From NCBI GenBank assembly GCA_041485125.1, contig JBGPIT010000033.1:1-23490 (forward strand): DNA of 23,490 nucleotides, in the 5' to 3' direction. The notes beneath the pieces were generated by a model. That model did not search any database. It was not told where the DNA came from and worked only from the letters and a program-made list of their open reading frames with translations. Source of the DNA: JBGPIT01 sp041485125. Lineage in GTDB: Bacteria > Desulfobacterota > Binatia > UTPRO1. A program made the position numbers and the translations under genes. Numbering within the stretch: position 1 is the first letter of the stretch; every line of letters starts with the position of its first letter. Positions 8,584 to 16,390 of the stretch are shown here, in pieces.

Positions 8584-11500
8584 GGGCGGCGAGCTCTTTC
8601 CGAAAGCCGAGCTTCACCGCTCCTTCGAGACCCATGCCGCCGAACTCTCCCGTCGGCCAGGCGACGGTGAAGAGGCCGGCCTTGAAGCTGCCGCCCGCCA
8701 TCGCCATTGCGCCGAGGCCGTAGCCCTTGCGCAGCACGATCGTGCAGAACGGGACGGTCAGGCTCGCGCCGACGACGAAGAGCCGGGCCGCATGGCGCAC
8801 GAGCGCGCTCTTCTCGATCTCGGGGCCGACCATGATGCCGGGCGTGTCGCAGAGGAAGACGACCGGCACGTCGAAGGCGTCGCAGAGCTTCAGGAAGCGG
8901 GCGGCCTTGTCGGCGCCGTCGGCGTCGATCGCGCCCGCGAGGTGGGTGGGGTTGTTCGAGACGATGCCGACCGGGCGGCCCTCGATGCGCGCGAGCGCCG
9001 TCACCATGCCCGGACCGAAGCCGCGCCGAAGCTCCAGGACGGATCCATTGTCGGCGAGCGTCTCGACCACCCGCCGGACGTCGTAGACGCGCAGGCGGTT
9101 CTCCGGGATGAGCGTCCGCAATGCGCGCTGGTCGGCGCACTGCCAGTCGGTGACCGCGCCTTGGAAGTAGCCGAGGTACTGCTTCGCTGCCGCGACGGCT
9201 TCCGCCTCGCCGGCGACCGCGACGTCGACGACGCCGTTCGGCACCTGCACGCTCATCGGGCCGATCTCGGTCGGCCGGAAGACGCCGAGGCCGCCGCCCT
9301 CGACCATCGCCGGGCCGCCCATGCCGATGTTGGAGTTGGCGGTCGCGATCACGACGTCGCAGCAGCCGAGGAGGGCCGCGTTGCCGGCGAAGCAGTAGCC
9401 CGAGTTGATGCCGACGATCGGTACCAGGCCGGAGAGCCGCCCGAAGGTGTGGAAGGTCGGCACGTCGAGGCCCGCGATGCCGAGCGCGTCGGTGTCGCCG
9501 GGCCGGCCGCCGCCGCCTTCGCTGAAGAGGACGACGGGCAGGCGCTCGCGCTCGGCGATCTCGAGCATGCGGTCCTTCTTGCGGTGGTTCTGCGCGCCCT
9601 GCGTGCCGGCGAGCACCGTGTAGTCGTAAGCGAGGACGATGCAGCGCGAGCGCGTCTCGTCGAAGCGATCGCCGTTCACCCGGCCGACGCCGGCGACGAG
9701 ACCGTCGGCGGGCGTGTTCTTGATGAGATCCTCGACGGAGCGGCGCTGGCGCTGCGCCGCGATGACGAGGCCGCCGTACTCGACGAACGAGCCGGAGTCG
9801 CAGAGATCGGCGACGTTCTCACGCGCGGTGCGCTGCCCTGTGTCGTGGCGTCGCGTGACGGCCTCCGGGCGGGCGTCGTCGAGACCGATCGCGTGCCGCT
9901 CGCGCGCCTCGTGCAGGTCCGGGCGGATGTGGTCGAGATCGACCTCGGCCGCGGCGGCGCCCGCGGTGCTCTCGACCTCGGCCTCCTCGACGTACGCGAG
10001 CGGATCGCCGGCGAAGACGGTGTCGCCCGGCGCGACCGCGATCGCGCGGACGACGCCGCCGCGATCGGTCGGCACGACGTGCTCCATCTTCATCGCCTCG
10101 AGGACGAGGAGCGGCGCGCCGGCGACCAGCCGGTCGCCCTCGCGCGCCTGGAGCGTCACGACTGTGCCTTGGAACGGTGCGCGTACGGCGCTGGTGCCGT
10201 CGCTCGCGACGGTGCGCGTCCCGCCGTCGCGCGCGGCACCGCGCTTGCCGTGCTCGAGGACGGCCAGGGGATCGTCCGGATCGAGCGTCGCGTCGAGACG
10301 GCCGCGCGGTGTCGGGCCGTCCGCGACGGTTTCGAAGAAGCGCCGCCGCGTGCCGTTCCGCGCCGCGGCGACCAGCTCGGCGGCGTGCTCCTCGACGAAG
10401 CGCGTGTCGACGTCGGCCGCCGCGACCGCCGGGTGCGCCATGAGCGCGGCGAGAAAGTCGCGATTTGTCGGCACGCCCTCGATCTTCAGCTCGGAGAGCA
10501 CGCGCGCCGCGCGCCCGACCAGCGCGGCGAAGTCGCGCGCGGGTGAATGCACGATGAGCTTCGCCAAGAGCGAGTCGAAGCGCGGGTTCATGGTGTAGCC
10601 CGCGTACGCGAGCGACTCGACGCGGACGCCGCGGCCGCTCGGCGGCTCGAAGGCGGTGAGCGTGCCGCCCGCCGGCAGCGCGCCGCCGTCCGCCTGCATC
10701 GTCTCGGCGTTGATGCGGAGCTCGATCGCGTGGCCGCGCGGCGGCGGGACGTCGCGCTGGAGCAAACCGAGGTCGGCGAGCGACGCGCCCGCCGCGAGCC
10801 GCAGCTGCGTCGCGACCAGGTCGATGCCGGTCACCTCCTCGGTCACCGTGTGCTCGACCTGCAAGCGCGGGTTCGCCTCGATGAAGAACAGGTCGGCGCC
10901 GCCGCCGGGAGCCGCCGACGCGTCGACGAGAAACTCGAACGTCCCGATGCCGTCGTAGCGCAGCTCTTCAGCGAGACGGACCGCCGCCGCCGTGAGACGA
11001 TCGCGGACGCCACGCTCGAGCGTCGGGCTCGGCGCGATCTCGACGAGCTTCTGGTGCCGGCGCTGGAGCGTACATTCGCGTTCCCAGAGATGGCTGACGT
11101 TGCCGGCGCGGTCGCCGGCGATCTGCACCTCGAGGTGGCGCGCACGCGGCAGGAAGCGCTCGACGTAGAGATCGCCGCGGCCGAATGCCGCCTCCGCCTC
11201 GGAACGGCAGCGCGCGTAGGCGTCGTCGAGCGCGCCGGGATCGCGGACGAGGCGCATGCCGCGACCGCCGCCGCCCGCGACCGCCTTGAGGAGGATAGCC
11301 GACCCGGACGCGAGACCTGCCAAGAACGCGCGCGCCTCGTCGAGGCTCGTCGCGCGCGTGGTGCCGGGCAGGGTCGGTACGCTGCACGCCGCCGCGAGGG
11401 CGCGGGCGCGGCCCTTGTCGCCGAGCGTCTCGAGCACCTCGACGCGCGGGCCGACGAACGTGAGCCCTGCCTCGCCGCAGCGGCGCGCGAAGGCCGCGTC

Positions 11501-11755
11501 CTCGGCGAGGAAGCCGTAGCCGGGATGGATCGCGTCGCAGCCGGTCTCGCGCGCGACCGCGATGATCGCTTCGACGTCGAGATACGCCGCGACGCCGCTA
11601 CCCTGGAGCGCGCGCGCCTCGTCGGCTTTGCGGGTGTGGAGGCACGTCGCGTCGTCCTGCGAGTAGACCGCGACCGTGCGCAGCCCGAGATCCGCCGCCG
11701 CCCGCGCGATGCGGATCGCGATCTCACCTCGATTTGCGATGAGGAGGCTGTTCAA
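8372..11755 (-). CDS. Single-chain acyl-CoA carboxylase (biotin carboxylase + BCCP + carboxyltransferase)
   Basis: From the TTG at 11755 the product has 1127 residues and carries a whole biotin-dependent carboxylase. Residues 1-460 are the biotin carboxylase (NSLLIANRGEIA, ATP loop GGGGRGMR at 161-168, FIEANPRLQVEHTVTE). Around 520-590 is the biotinyl domain, with biotin-Lys556 in LEAMKMEHV. From about 605 to the end is the carboxyltransferase, with FSEGGGGRPGDTDA, CDTPGIMVGPEIE and GYGLGAMAMAGGS. The ending RPCIDPW is the family's usual C-terminus, so the stop is reliable. Such fused enzymes are known as long-chain or broad-specificity acyl-CoA carboxylases; the substrate here is unknown. 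An upstream ATG at 11905 adds 50 residues of weak codon bias and would overlap the divergent gene's start, so TTG 11755 fits the domain boundary better, though its ribosome-binding site is poor. The 3' end overlaps the TPR frame by 212 nt. Confidence 0.92.
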   Translation of the reverse strand: MNSLLIANRGEIAIRIARAAADLGLRTVAVYSQDDATCLHTRKADEARALQGSGVAAYLDVEAIIAVARETGCDAIHPGYGFLAEDAAFARRCGEAGLTFVGPRVEVLETLGDKGRARALAAACSVPTLPGTTRATSLDEARAFLAGLASGSAILLKAVAGGGGRGMRLVRDPGALDDAYARCRSEAEAAFGRGDLYVERFLPRARHLEVQIAGDRAGNVSHLWERECTLQRRHQKLVEIAPSPTLERGVRDRLTAAAVRLAEELRYDGIGTFEFLVDASAAPGGGADLFFIEANPRLQVEHTVTEEVTGIDLVATQLRLAAGASLADLGLLQRDVPPPRGHAIELRINAETMQADGGALPAGGTLTAFEPPSGRGVRVESLAYAGYTMNPRFDSLLAKLIVHSPARDFAALVGRAARVLSELKIEGVPTNRDFLAALMAHPAVAAADVDTRFVEEHAAELVAAARNGTRRRFFETVADGPTPRGRLDATLDPDDPLAVLEHGKRGAARDGGTRTVASDGTSAVRAPFQGTVVTLQAREGDRLVAGAPLLVLEAMKMEHVVPTDRGGVVRAIAVAPGDTVFAGDPLAYVEEAEVESTAGAAAAEVDLDHIRPDLHEARERHAIGLDDARPEAVTRRHDTGQRTARENVADLCDSGSFVEYGGLVIAAQRQRRSVEDLIKNTPADGLVAGVGRVNGDRFDETRSRCIVLAYDYTVLAGTQGAQNHRKKDRMLEIAERERLPVVLFSEGGGGRPGDTDALGIAGLDVPTFHTFGRLSGLVPIVGINSGYCFAGNAALLGCCDVVIATANSNIGMGGPAMVEGGGLGVFRPTEIGPMSVQVPNGVVDVAVAGEAEAVAAAKQYLGYFQGAVTDWQCADQRALRTLIPENRLRVYDVRRVVETLADNGSVLELRRGFGPGMVTALARIEGRPVGIVSNNPTHLAGAIDADGADKAARFLKLCDAFDVPVVFLCDTPGIMVGPEIEKSALVRHAARLFVVGASLTVPFCTIVLRKGYGLGAMAMAGGSFKAGLFTVAWPTGEFGGMGLEGAVKLGFRKELAALTDPEQRRKLYDAMVERMYRHGKAVSAASHFEIDDVIDPEESRRWIATALASAPAPGPRRDKKRPCIDPW

Positions 11756-11852
11756 TCCTGCGCGACCTTGTGATCCTGAGCGGCGGGCGTCGGAGCTTGC
11801 GGAGCCACCGATGCGCCCGGGAGCTACTAGCGCGGACGGTTTTCCGATGAAA

Positions 11853-11888
11853 GCCGGCGATTTCCCTTGACCGGCGACCGCCGGCGAT
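11853..11888. repeat. Three CCGGCGA direct repeats in a divergent intergenic region
   Basis: CCGGCGA occurs at 11854, 11871 and 11881. The first and third copies extend to GCCGGCGAT. They sit between the carboxylase (minus) and the secreted protein (plus). In GC-rich DNA this may be chance. Confidence 0.3.
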
Positions 11889-11903
11889 GCGACTGCTCCG
11901 CTC

Positions 11904-12983
11904 ATGACGTACCTGCCGACGCGGATCCTGGCTCAGATCGCCGCGCTCGCCGTCGTCAGCCTCGTCGGGAGCGCGGCGTTTGCGCAAACGACGGATCAAC
12001 CCCTCGCGGGCACGAAGATCGTCGTCAAACGGGCAAGCTCGGGCAAGGAGACCCTGAACGTCGTCTTGAAGGATCCCGCCCTGCTTTTTCCATTGTTCGA
12101 CGAGCTCGGTGATCCGACGATCTCCGGGCTCACCATCGAGCTGTTCGGCGCCGGTGGTGAGCGCGCCACGCTCGCCGTGCCCGCTGGGATCGGCAAGCCC
12201 GGATGGAAGCGCGTCGGAGGTAACCTGAATCGCTACGTCTTCAAGAATCCCGAAGCGCCCGGAGGCGTCAGCGAGGTGGCGACGATCGTCATTCGTCAGG
12301 GGCGCGGGCTGCAGTTGAAGGCGAAGCGCACGGGGCTGACGCTCGCGGGCCCGCAGGGCTCCGTCGGCGTCCGCGTGACGACCGGTGAGCTGCGCAACTG
12401 CGCGCTCTTCGGCGCGGCGACGATCAGCACGGACGAGGGAGGGCGCTTCATCGCGAAGGACGCGCCGGCCTCGGCGCTGACGAGCTGCGCGACGGGGAGC
12501 TTGGGCGGCGTCGTTCAGTGCGGTGACGGAGTCGTCGATGCGCCGTCCGAAGAATGCGACGGTCCGGGCTCGTGCTCGACTGTGTTCGGCAACATCGATT
12601 GCATGCCGCCCGGCGTTCCGGGCGAGTGCACCTGCTGCGGCGGCCAGTGCGGCGACGTCGCCGGCTGCTGCGGGCCTGGGATCCGCCCCGTGCCGGCGCC
12701 CGGCCCATGCAACGAGAGCTGCATCTCGACGTCGTGCGAATCGCCGTGGACGTGCAGCCCCGGCTACGATTGCGTCGGCGGCGGCTGCTGCGGCACCGCC
12801 GGCGCTTTCTGCGTGAACACGCTCTTCAACATCACGATGCCCTGCTGCGCGGGCAAGGTGTGCGGCCGCTTCGTCGGGCAGTTCTTCGGCGCCTGCTGCG
12901 TCCCGAACGGTGGTGCGTGCGCGACGAACACCGACTGCTGCTCGAACGTGTGCGGCGTCGGCGGGACCTGCGACCCGCCCTGA
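11904..12983 (+). CDS. Secreted cysteine-rich protein with CGDG repeat
   Basis: A 359-residue exported protein. A signal peptide ends near residue 27 (AAFA before QTTDQ). Residues of about 35-195 form a beta-rich domain without cysteines until its end; it runs from GTKIVVKR to NCALFG and FIAKDAPASALTSC. The C-terminal part of about 165 residues has about 29 cysteines, including CGDGVVDAPSEECD, the motif of myxobacterial-type Cys-rich repeats, then several CC pairs (CTCCGG, GCCG, PCCAGKVC, ACCV, DCCSNVC) that look like small disulfide knots. It is probably a cell-surface or extracellular protein; I cannot name its function. ATG 11904 places the signal peptide correctly, though no clear ribosome-binding site precedes it. 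It is divergent from the carboxylase gene with a spacer of about 148 nt. Confidence 0.88.
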   Translation: MTYLPTRILAQIAALAVVSLVGSAAFAQTTDQPLAGTKIVVKRASSGKETLNVVLKDPALLFPLFDELGDPTISGLTIELFGAGGERATLAVPAGIGKPGWKRVGGNLNRYVFKNPEAPGGVSEVATIVIRQGRGLQLKAKRTGLTLAGPQGSVGVRVTTGELRNCALFGAATISTDEGGRFIAKDAPASALTSCATGSLGGVVQCGDGVVDAPSEECDGPGSCSTVFGNIDCMPPGVPGECTCCGGQCGDVAGCCGPGIRPVPAPGPCNESCISTSCESPWTCSPGYDCVGGGCCGTAGAFCVNTLFNITMPCCAGKVCGRFVGQFFGACCVPNGGACATNTDCCSNVCGVGGTCDPP

Positions 12984-12991
12984 GCGCGGCG

Positions 12992-13011
12992 ACCCGACGG
13001 GCGCGCCGGGT
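12992..13011 (+). terminator. Weak hairpin after the Cys-rich protein gene
   Basis: ACCCG (12992-12996) can pair with CGGGT (13007-13011) across a 10-nt loop just downstream of the stop codon. There is no T-run, so termination here is only possible. Confidence 0.2.
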
Positions 13012-13042
13012 GGGGCGCAATCGCGGTCGCCGCACCCGGAGT

Positions 13043-13076
13043 CTTTACCGCCGATGTAAAGAGCAATATCCTTTAC
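13043..13076. promoter_or_regulatory. Operator of the toxin-antitoxin operon (CTTTAC/GTAAAG arms)
   Basis: CTTTAC (13043-13048), GTAAAG (13056-13061) and CTTTAC (13071-13076) alternate in orientation. They form two overlapping inverted repeats with 7-nt and 9-nt centres, ending 3 nt before the antitoxin start. AbrB-type antitoxins bind such repeats as dimers, so this is the expected autoregulatory operator. Confidence 0.65.
13044..13072 (+). promoter_or_regulatory. Candidate promoter of the toxin-antitoxin operon
   Basis: TTTACC (13044-13049, four of six to -35) and TATCCT (13067-13072, four of six to -10) are 17 nt apart. Both lie within operator arms. Transcription would begin at about 13079-13080, at the GTG start codon itself, and no Shine-Dalgarno is visible, so the message may be leaderless. 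Confidence 0.45.
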
Positions 13077-13079
13077 CCG

Positions 13080-13340
13080 GTGAAGAGTCGCATCTCGTCG
13101 AAGGGGCAGGTGACCGTGCCGGCAGCGGTTCGCGACCAGCTCGGCCTCGTGACGGGGACGGCGGTCGAGTTCTTGGTGCGCGAAGGGGAGGTGGTGATGC
13201 GCAAGCGTCGCACGGCGGACCCCGTCGACGCGGTCTTCGGACGTCTGAAGCTCGGGGCTCCGGTCGACGTCTTGATCGACGCGATGCGAGGACCGCGACC
13301 GAAACCGCAACGGTTGACGTCGCGTCGTAAGAAGCGATGA
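13080..13340 (+). CDS. vapB: AbrB/SpoVT-type antitoxin (VapB/MazE-like)
   Basis: An 86-residue protein starting at GTG 13080. The N-terminal swapped-hairpin DNA-binding domain is clear: SRISSKGQVTVPAAVRDQLGL, then TGTAVEFLVREGEVVMRKR. The C-terminal half (about 48-86) ends in a very basic tail (KPQRLTSRRKKR) and should wrap the toxin. It neutralises the downstream PIN toxin and represses its own promoter. Its stop overlaps the toxin ATG by 4 nt (ATGA), giving translational coupling. The start has no ribosome-binding site but sits right behind the operator. Confidence 0.9.
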   Translation: MKSRISSKGQVTVPAAVRDQLGLVTGTAVEFLVREGEVVMRKRRTADPVDAVFGRLKLGAPVDVLIDAMRGPRPKPQRLTSRRKKR

Positions 13341-13756
13341 AGACCGCGGTCGATACGTCGGTCCTTCTCGACGTGCTCGGCGCCGATCCGGAGCACGGCG
13401 AGCCATCCCGTGAAGCGCTGCGCGCCGCGTATCACGGTGGTGCGCTCCTGGTGTGCGAGGTCGTCTGGGCCGAAGTCCGCGCGCACTTCGACGACGAGAC
13501 ACGTTTTCACGACGTGACCACGCAGCTCGCTCTTCGCTTCGACGCGCTGTCGGCGGACGCGGCGGTGCTGGCGGGAGAGATCTGGCGATCGTACCGGGTG
13601 CGCGCGAAGGCACCGCGACCGCGCGTCGTCGCCGACTTCCTCGTCGGGGCGCACGCGCGCATGCAGGCGGATGCGCTCTTGACCCGCGATCGCGGATTTT
13701 ACCGGGACTATTTCTCCGCGCTCACGATCATCGACCCGACGCGACGCCGGCGCTGA
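13337..13756 (+). CDS. vapC: PIN-domain ribonuclease toxin (VapC family)
   Basis: A 139-residue PIN-domain protein, a normal length for VapC. The acidic metal-binding set is visible: Asp6 in AVDTSVLLD, Glu46 in VVWAEV, Asp100 in RVVADFLVGAHA and Asp118 in LLTRDRGFYRDYF. All four are kept, so the nuclease should be active. VapC toxins cut tRNA or rRNA when the antitoxin is lost; the target here is unknown. It overlaps the antitoxin gene by 4 nt and ends 30 nt before the convergent thioredoxin-like gene. Confidence 0.9.
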   Translation: MKTAVDTSVLLDVLGADPEHGEPSREALRAAYHGGALLVCEVVWAEVRAHFDDETRFHDVTTQLALRFDALSADAAVLAGEIWRSYRVRAKAPRPRVVADFLVGAHARMQADALLTRDRGFYRDYFSALTIIDPTRRRR

Positions 13757-13759
13757 GCG

Positions 13760-13781
13760 GCGGCGGGAAGCGGAACGCCGC
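13760..13781. terminator. GC hairpin between convergent genes
   Basis: GCGGCG (13760-13765) pairs with CGCCGC (13776-13781) across a 10-nt loop in the 30-nt gap between the VapC and thioredoxin-like stop codons. It could end transcription from both sides, but there is no T-run on either strand. Confidence 0.3.
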
Positions 13782-13786
13782 GCGCG

Positions 13787-14128
13787 TCAGCCGGCGATGC
13801 TGCGGAGACGATTCGTCAAGCGCTCGATGCCGCTGCCCGCGAACTCCTTGCGGCGCTCGCCGGCGGTGTAGAGGACGTTGTACGGCAGCGAGTCGACGTC
13901 CGCGAGCCAGGGGTTCTCGCGCTTGAAGTCGGCGAGACCGCCTTGGTCGAGCAGGACCTTCCCGAAGCGGACGTCGCGGAACTCCTGATCGTTCTCGAGG
14001 AAGTCGCTGAGCTCGGCGGTCCACTGCGCACACGCCGGGCAATCGCTCTTGCCGAGCATGAGGACCGCGCGGGGCGCGGCGAGGAAGTCGCGCCAGGTGG
14101 CGCGATCGAGGATCTCGAGTCGGCTCAT
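13787..14128 (-). CDS. Thioredoxin-like protein (CPAC active site)
   Basis: A 113-residue cytoplasmic protein with a thioredoxin fold. The strand AVLMLGKSDCPACAQW carries the redox pair Cys30-Pro-Ala-Cys33, and SLPYNVLYTAGERR (80-93) matches the cis-Pro strand of thioredoxins. ATG 14128 is chosen because a GAGGA ribosome-binding site lies upstream and the fold starts there; the frame runs much further, into the peroxiredoxin gene. It lies 74 nt downstream of that gene on the same strand, so it is probably its reductant. The CPAC pair differs from the standard CGPC and may change the redox potential. Confidence 0.87.
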   Translation of the reverse strand: MSRLEILDRATWRDFLAAPRAVLMLGKSDCPACAQWTAELSDFLENDQEFRDVRFGKVLLDQGGLADFKRENPWLADVDSLPYNVLYTAGERRKEFAGSGIERLTNRLRSIAG

Positions 14129-14202
14129 GATCGGGTCCTCACGAAGATCGCTCGGCGGCAGGCGCGCGACGTTTCTCCGCGCGCCGCCGCCGAGCCATGG
14201 CG

Positions 14203-14727
14203 TCAACCGACGAAGCTCTGGCCTTTCTTCCAGTCGGCGCCGCAGAGACCGCCGCTCTGGAGCGCCTGCACGGTGCGGAGCACCTCGCTCGGGCTCCGTC
14301 CGACGCTCAAGTCGTTCACCGTGACCGAGCGCACGATGCCCTTGTCGTCGACGATCACGGTGGCGCGATAGGCGATGCCGGCATCCTCCTTCAGCACGCC
14401 GAAGGCACGGCTCACGGCGTGGTTGGTGTCGGCGATCACCGGATGGGTGACCTGCTGCGGAAAGATCTTGCGATCGGCGAACCAGGCTTTGTGGCTGAAG
14501 AACGAATCGGTGCTGACGCCGATCAGCTCGATGCCGTCGTCCTTGAAGTCGCCGCTTTTCTCTTGAAAACCTTTGATCTCGGTCGGGCACACGAACGTGA
14601 AGTCGAGCGGGTACCAGTACAGCACGTGCCACTTACCGGCGTAGTCCTTGCTGCTGATGCTCTTCTGCTCCCCGTTCACGTACGCGATCGCGCTCCACTC
14701 GGGCGCTTTTTGGCCGATCATGCTCAT
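14203..14727 (-). CDS. ahpC: Typical 2-Cys peroxiredoxin (AhpC/Prx1 type)
   Basis: A 174-residue thiol peroxidase that reduces H2O2 and alkyl hydroperoxides. The peroxidatic Cys47 is in YPLDFTFVCPTEI, with the TxxC active-site Thr44. The resolving Cys162 is in SGGLCGADWKKG near the C-terminus, where AhpC has its GEVCPA-type motif. Length and both cysteines fit a functional cytosolic enzyme. GGAGG precedes ATG 14727. No ahpF is present in the window; the downstream thioredoxin-like protein probably takes its place. It follows the amidohydrolase after 27 nt on the same strand, forming a likely three-gene operon. Confidence 0.94.
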   Translation of the reverse strand: MSMIGQKAPEWSAIAYVNGEQKSISSKDYAGKWHVLYWYPLDFTFVCPTEIKGFQEKSGDFKDDGIELIGVSTDSFFSHKAWFADRKIFPQQVTHPVIADTNHAVSRAFGVLKEDAGIAYRATVIVDDKGIVRSVTVNDLSVGRSPSEVLRTVQALQSGGLCGADWKKGQSFVG

Positions 14728-14754
14728 CGTCTCTTCCTCCTCGAACCCGTTCGA

Positions 14755-16194
14755 CTATAGCGAAGCACCGACGCGAGCAACCGCCCTCACGAGCGGATGG
14801 CGCTCGAGTCGCACGCCGCCGAGGAAGACGTCGCGGATGCGGTGGACGGCGTCGATGTCTCGCGTCGGATCGCCGTCGACGAGGAGCAAGTCCGCGGCCT
14901 TGCCTTCGCGGACGCTGCCGAACGGCGGGTCGTCGCTCTGGGCGAGGAAACGCGCGGCGTCGCCGGTGGCGGCACGCAGTGCCTCGGCGGGGCTGAGCCC
15001 GCACTCGACCAGACGGCTGAGCTCGCGGTGCAGGCCGGGACCGGGGAAGACGCCGCTCTGCGTGTCGGAGCCGGCGAGGATCGTGACGCCGGCAGCGTGC
15101 ACACGGTGCACGTTGTCACAGCGCGCTTCACGTGTGGTCGTGAGCAGACGGAAGAAGTCGACGAAGCCGGGTGGCGGCGCGGCGTTCGGCGGCACGGGCG
15201 CGAACGAGTCGAGCACGGCGGCGTCGACGATCTCGCGCTCGAGCTGCGTCGCCTGCCGCTTGCCCTCGAAGATGTCGGCGTAGCTGTCGAAGACCGTCAC
15301 CGTCGCGACGTAGGGGATGTGCGGCGCGACGAAGCGGGCGACGAGCTCGTCCGGGATGCGCTCCTTGTAGACGCCGTGCATCCAGGCGGCGACGCCGGCG
15401 TCCGATGCTGCCAGCGCGTCGGCGGTGGTGCCGATGTGCGCGACGGTGCGGAGACCGCGCGCCCGCGCCTCGTCGACGATCGCGCGCAGCGGACCGTCGG
15501 CGAGGATCGGGCCGCCGAGCGGCACGGCGTCGACGGCGATCTTCACCGCGTCCGGCTTGAGCGCGGCGAGCGCCTCGACCTCGCGCCGCGCGTCCTCGGC
15601 GGTCGCGATCTGCCGGCTGAAGCGCGGCACGACGTACCAGCGCAGGTACCACGGCACGAGCGCCTGGAGCACGGCGACGGGATGGCCGCCGGGGGTCGTG
15701 AACATCGGTCCGGTCGCGAAGATGCGTGGGCCGAGCAGCGTGCCGGCAGCGACGTCGTCACGCCGTTGGAACGCCAGCGTCGCGAGGTCGGCGGGATCGA
15801 AGACGGTCGTGACCCCACAGTACAGATAGCCCTGCATGTTGCGCGGGGCATCGGGCTGGCCCGCCATCCACGCCGGCTCGGAGGTGTTGTCGACGTGCCC
15901 GTGCACGTCGATCAGGCCCGGCAGCACGGTCGCGCCGGCGCCGTCGATCCGTTGCGCGGCTTCGGCGGATGCGAGCGTTCCCGCCGCGGCGATGCGCGCG
16001 ATGCGCCCGTTCTCGATGAGCACGTCGCGCGCCGGTGTCGTCGTCGCGCCGACGCCGTCGAAGACCGCGACGTTCGTGATCACCGTGCTGCCGCCGGCGG
16101 CCGGCCGTGTCACCAGCGGCGGGCGCGGCTTCGCGCAGCAGGCCAGGCACACGAGCGCGAAAGCGAGGATCGCGCGCGGCCGTCGCTCGGGCAT
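14755..16194 (-). CDS. Amidohydrolase-family protein, exported, probable lipoprotein
   Basis: A 479-residue metal-dependent hydrolase of the imidazolonepropionase/prolidase-like amidohydrolase group. The N-terminus is a signal peptide ending in LACC (Cys19/20), so it is probably lipid-anchored in the envelope, although the lipobox is imperfect. Metal ligands are visible: His98 and His100 in GLIDVHGHVD, a likely carboxylated Lys218 in DAVKIAVD, His253 in TVAHIGTT, and Asp377 in LAGSDT. The C-terminal GKAADLLLVDGDP strand is typical. The substrate is probably a cyclic amide, dipeptide or similar; it is not defined by sequence. The frame is open upstream to 16611, but ATG 16194 starts the signal peptide. 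It heads the operon with the peroxiredoxin and thioredoxin-like genes. Confidence 0.9.
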   Translation of the reverse strand: MPERRPRAILAFALVCLACCAKPRPPLVTRPAAGGSTVITNVAVFDGVGATTTPARDVLIENGRIARIAAAGTLASAEAAQRIDGAGATVLPGLIDVHGHVDNTSEPAWMAGQPDAPRNMQGYLYCGVTTVFDPADLATLAFQRRDDVAAGTLLGPRIFATGPMFTTPGGHPVAVLQALVPWYLRWYVVPRFSRQIATAEDARREVEALAALKPDAVKIAVDAVPLGGPILADGPLRAIVDEARARGLRTVAHIGTTADALAASDAGVAAWMHGVYKERIPDELVARFVAPHIPYVATVTVFDSYADIFEGKRQATQLEREIVDAAVLDSFAPVPPNAAPPPGFVDFFRLLTTTREARCDNVHRVHAAGVTILAGSDTQSGVFPGPGLHRELSRLVECGLSPAEALRAATGDAARFLAQSDDPPFGSVREGKAADLLLVDGDPTRDIDAVHRIRDVFLGGVRLERHPLVRAVARVGASL

Positions 16195-16285
16195 GGCGCC
16201 GCTATAGAGCGTGACGGTCGTCGCTGTCGAGCCGCGCCCGGGGTCGGGTCTCGATCGGGCCGCGCGTCCCCGGATGGGTTCCGCG

Positions 16286-16390
16286 CGACTGTGGACGGTC
16301 GACGTGACGCCGCTCCTGGCGCAGGTCACGGCGCCGACGCTCATCCTGCACCGCCGTGATCTCGCCGAGCCGCCGGTCGAGAGCGCGGGG
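16286..16390 (+). pseudogene. Remnant of an alpha/beta-hydrolase gene
   Basis: The reading frame contains RLWTVDVTPLLAQVTAPTLILHRRD (core 16301-16360). This resembles the strand around the catalytic Asp in alpha/beta hydrolases, where DVR-LLP-I--PTLVLHR-D is common. There is no nucleophile elbow, lid or His segment in the 16195-16464 gap, and the frame ends within about 40 codons. It therefore looks like a short relic of a lost gene next to the intact hydrolase. Its match is closer to hydrolase domains of the cyclase-associated type than to its neighbour. Confidence 0.45.

Noticed and set aside
8303..10546. Long plus-strand frame (747 codons) opposite the carboxylase
   Set aside because: It is the antisense of a well-conserved enzyme and has an Arg/Asp/Glu/Ala-rich composition typical of GC-rich shadow frames.
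11756..11905. N-terminal extension of the carboxylase to ATG 11905
   Set aside because: Codon bias is weak, it is not part of the biotin carboxylase fold, and its start would overlap the divergent gene's start codon by two bases.
11724..13613. Minus-strand frame of 629 codons over the secreted protein and vapBC
   Set aside because: It runs antisense to three supported genes and shows no domain.
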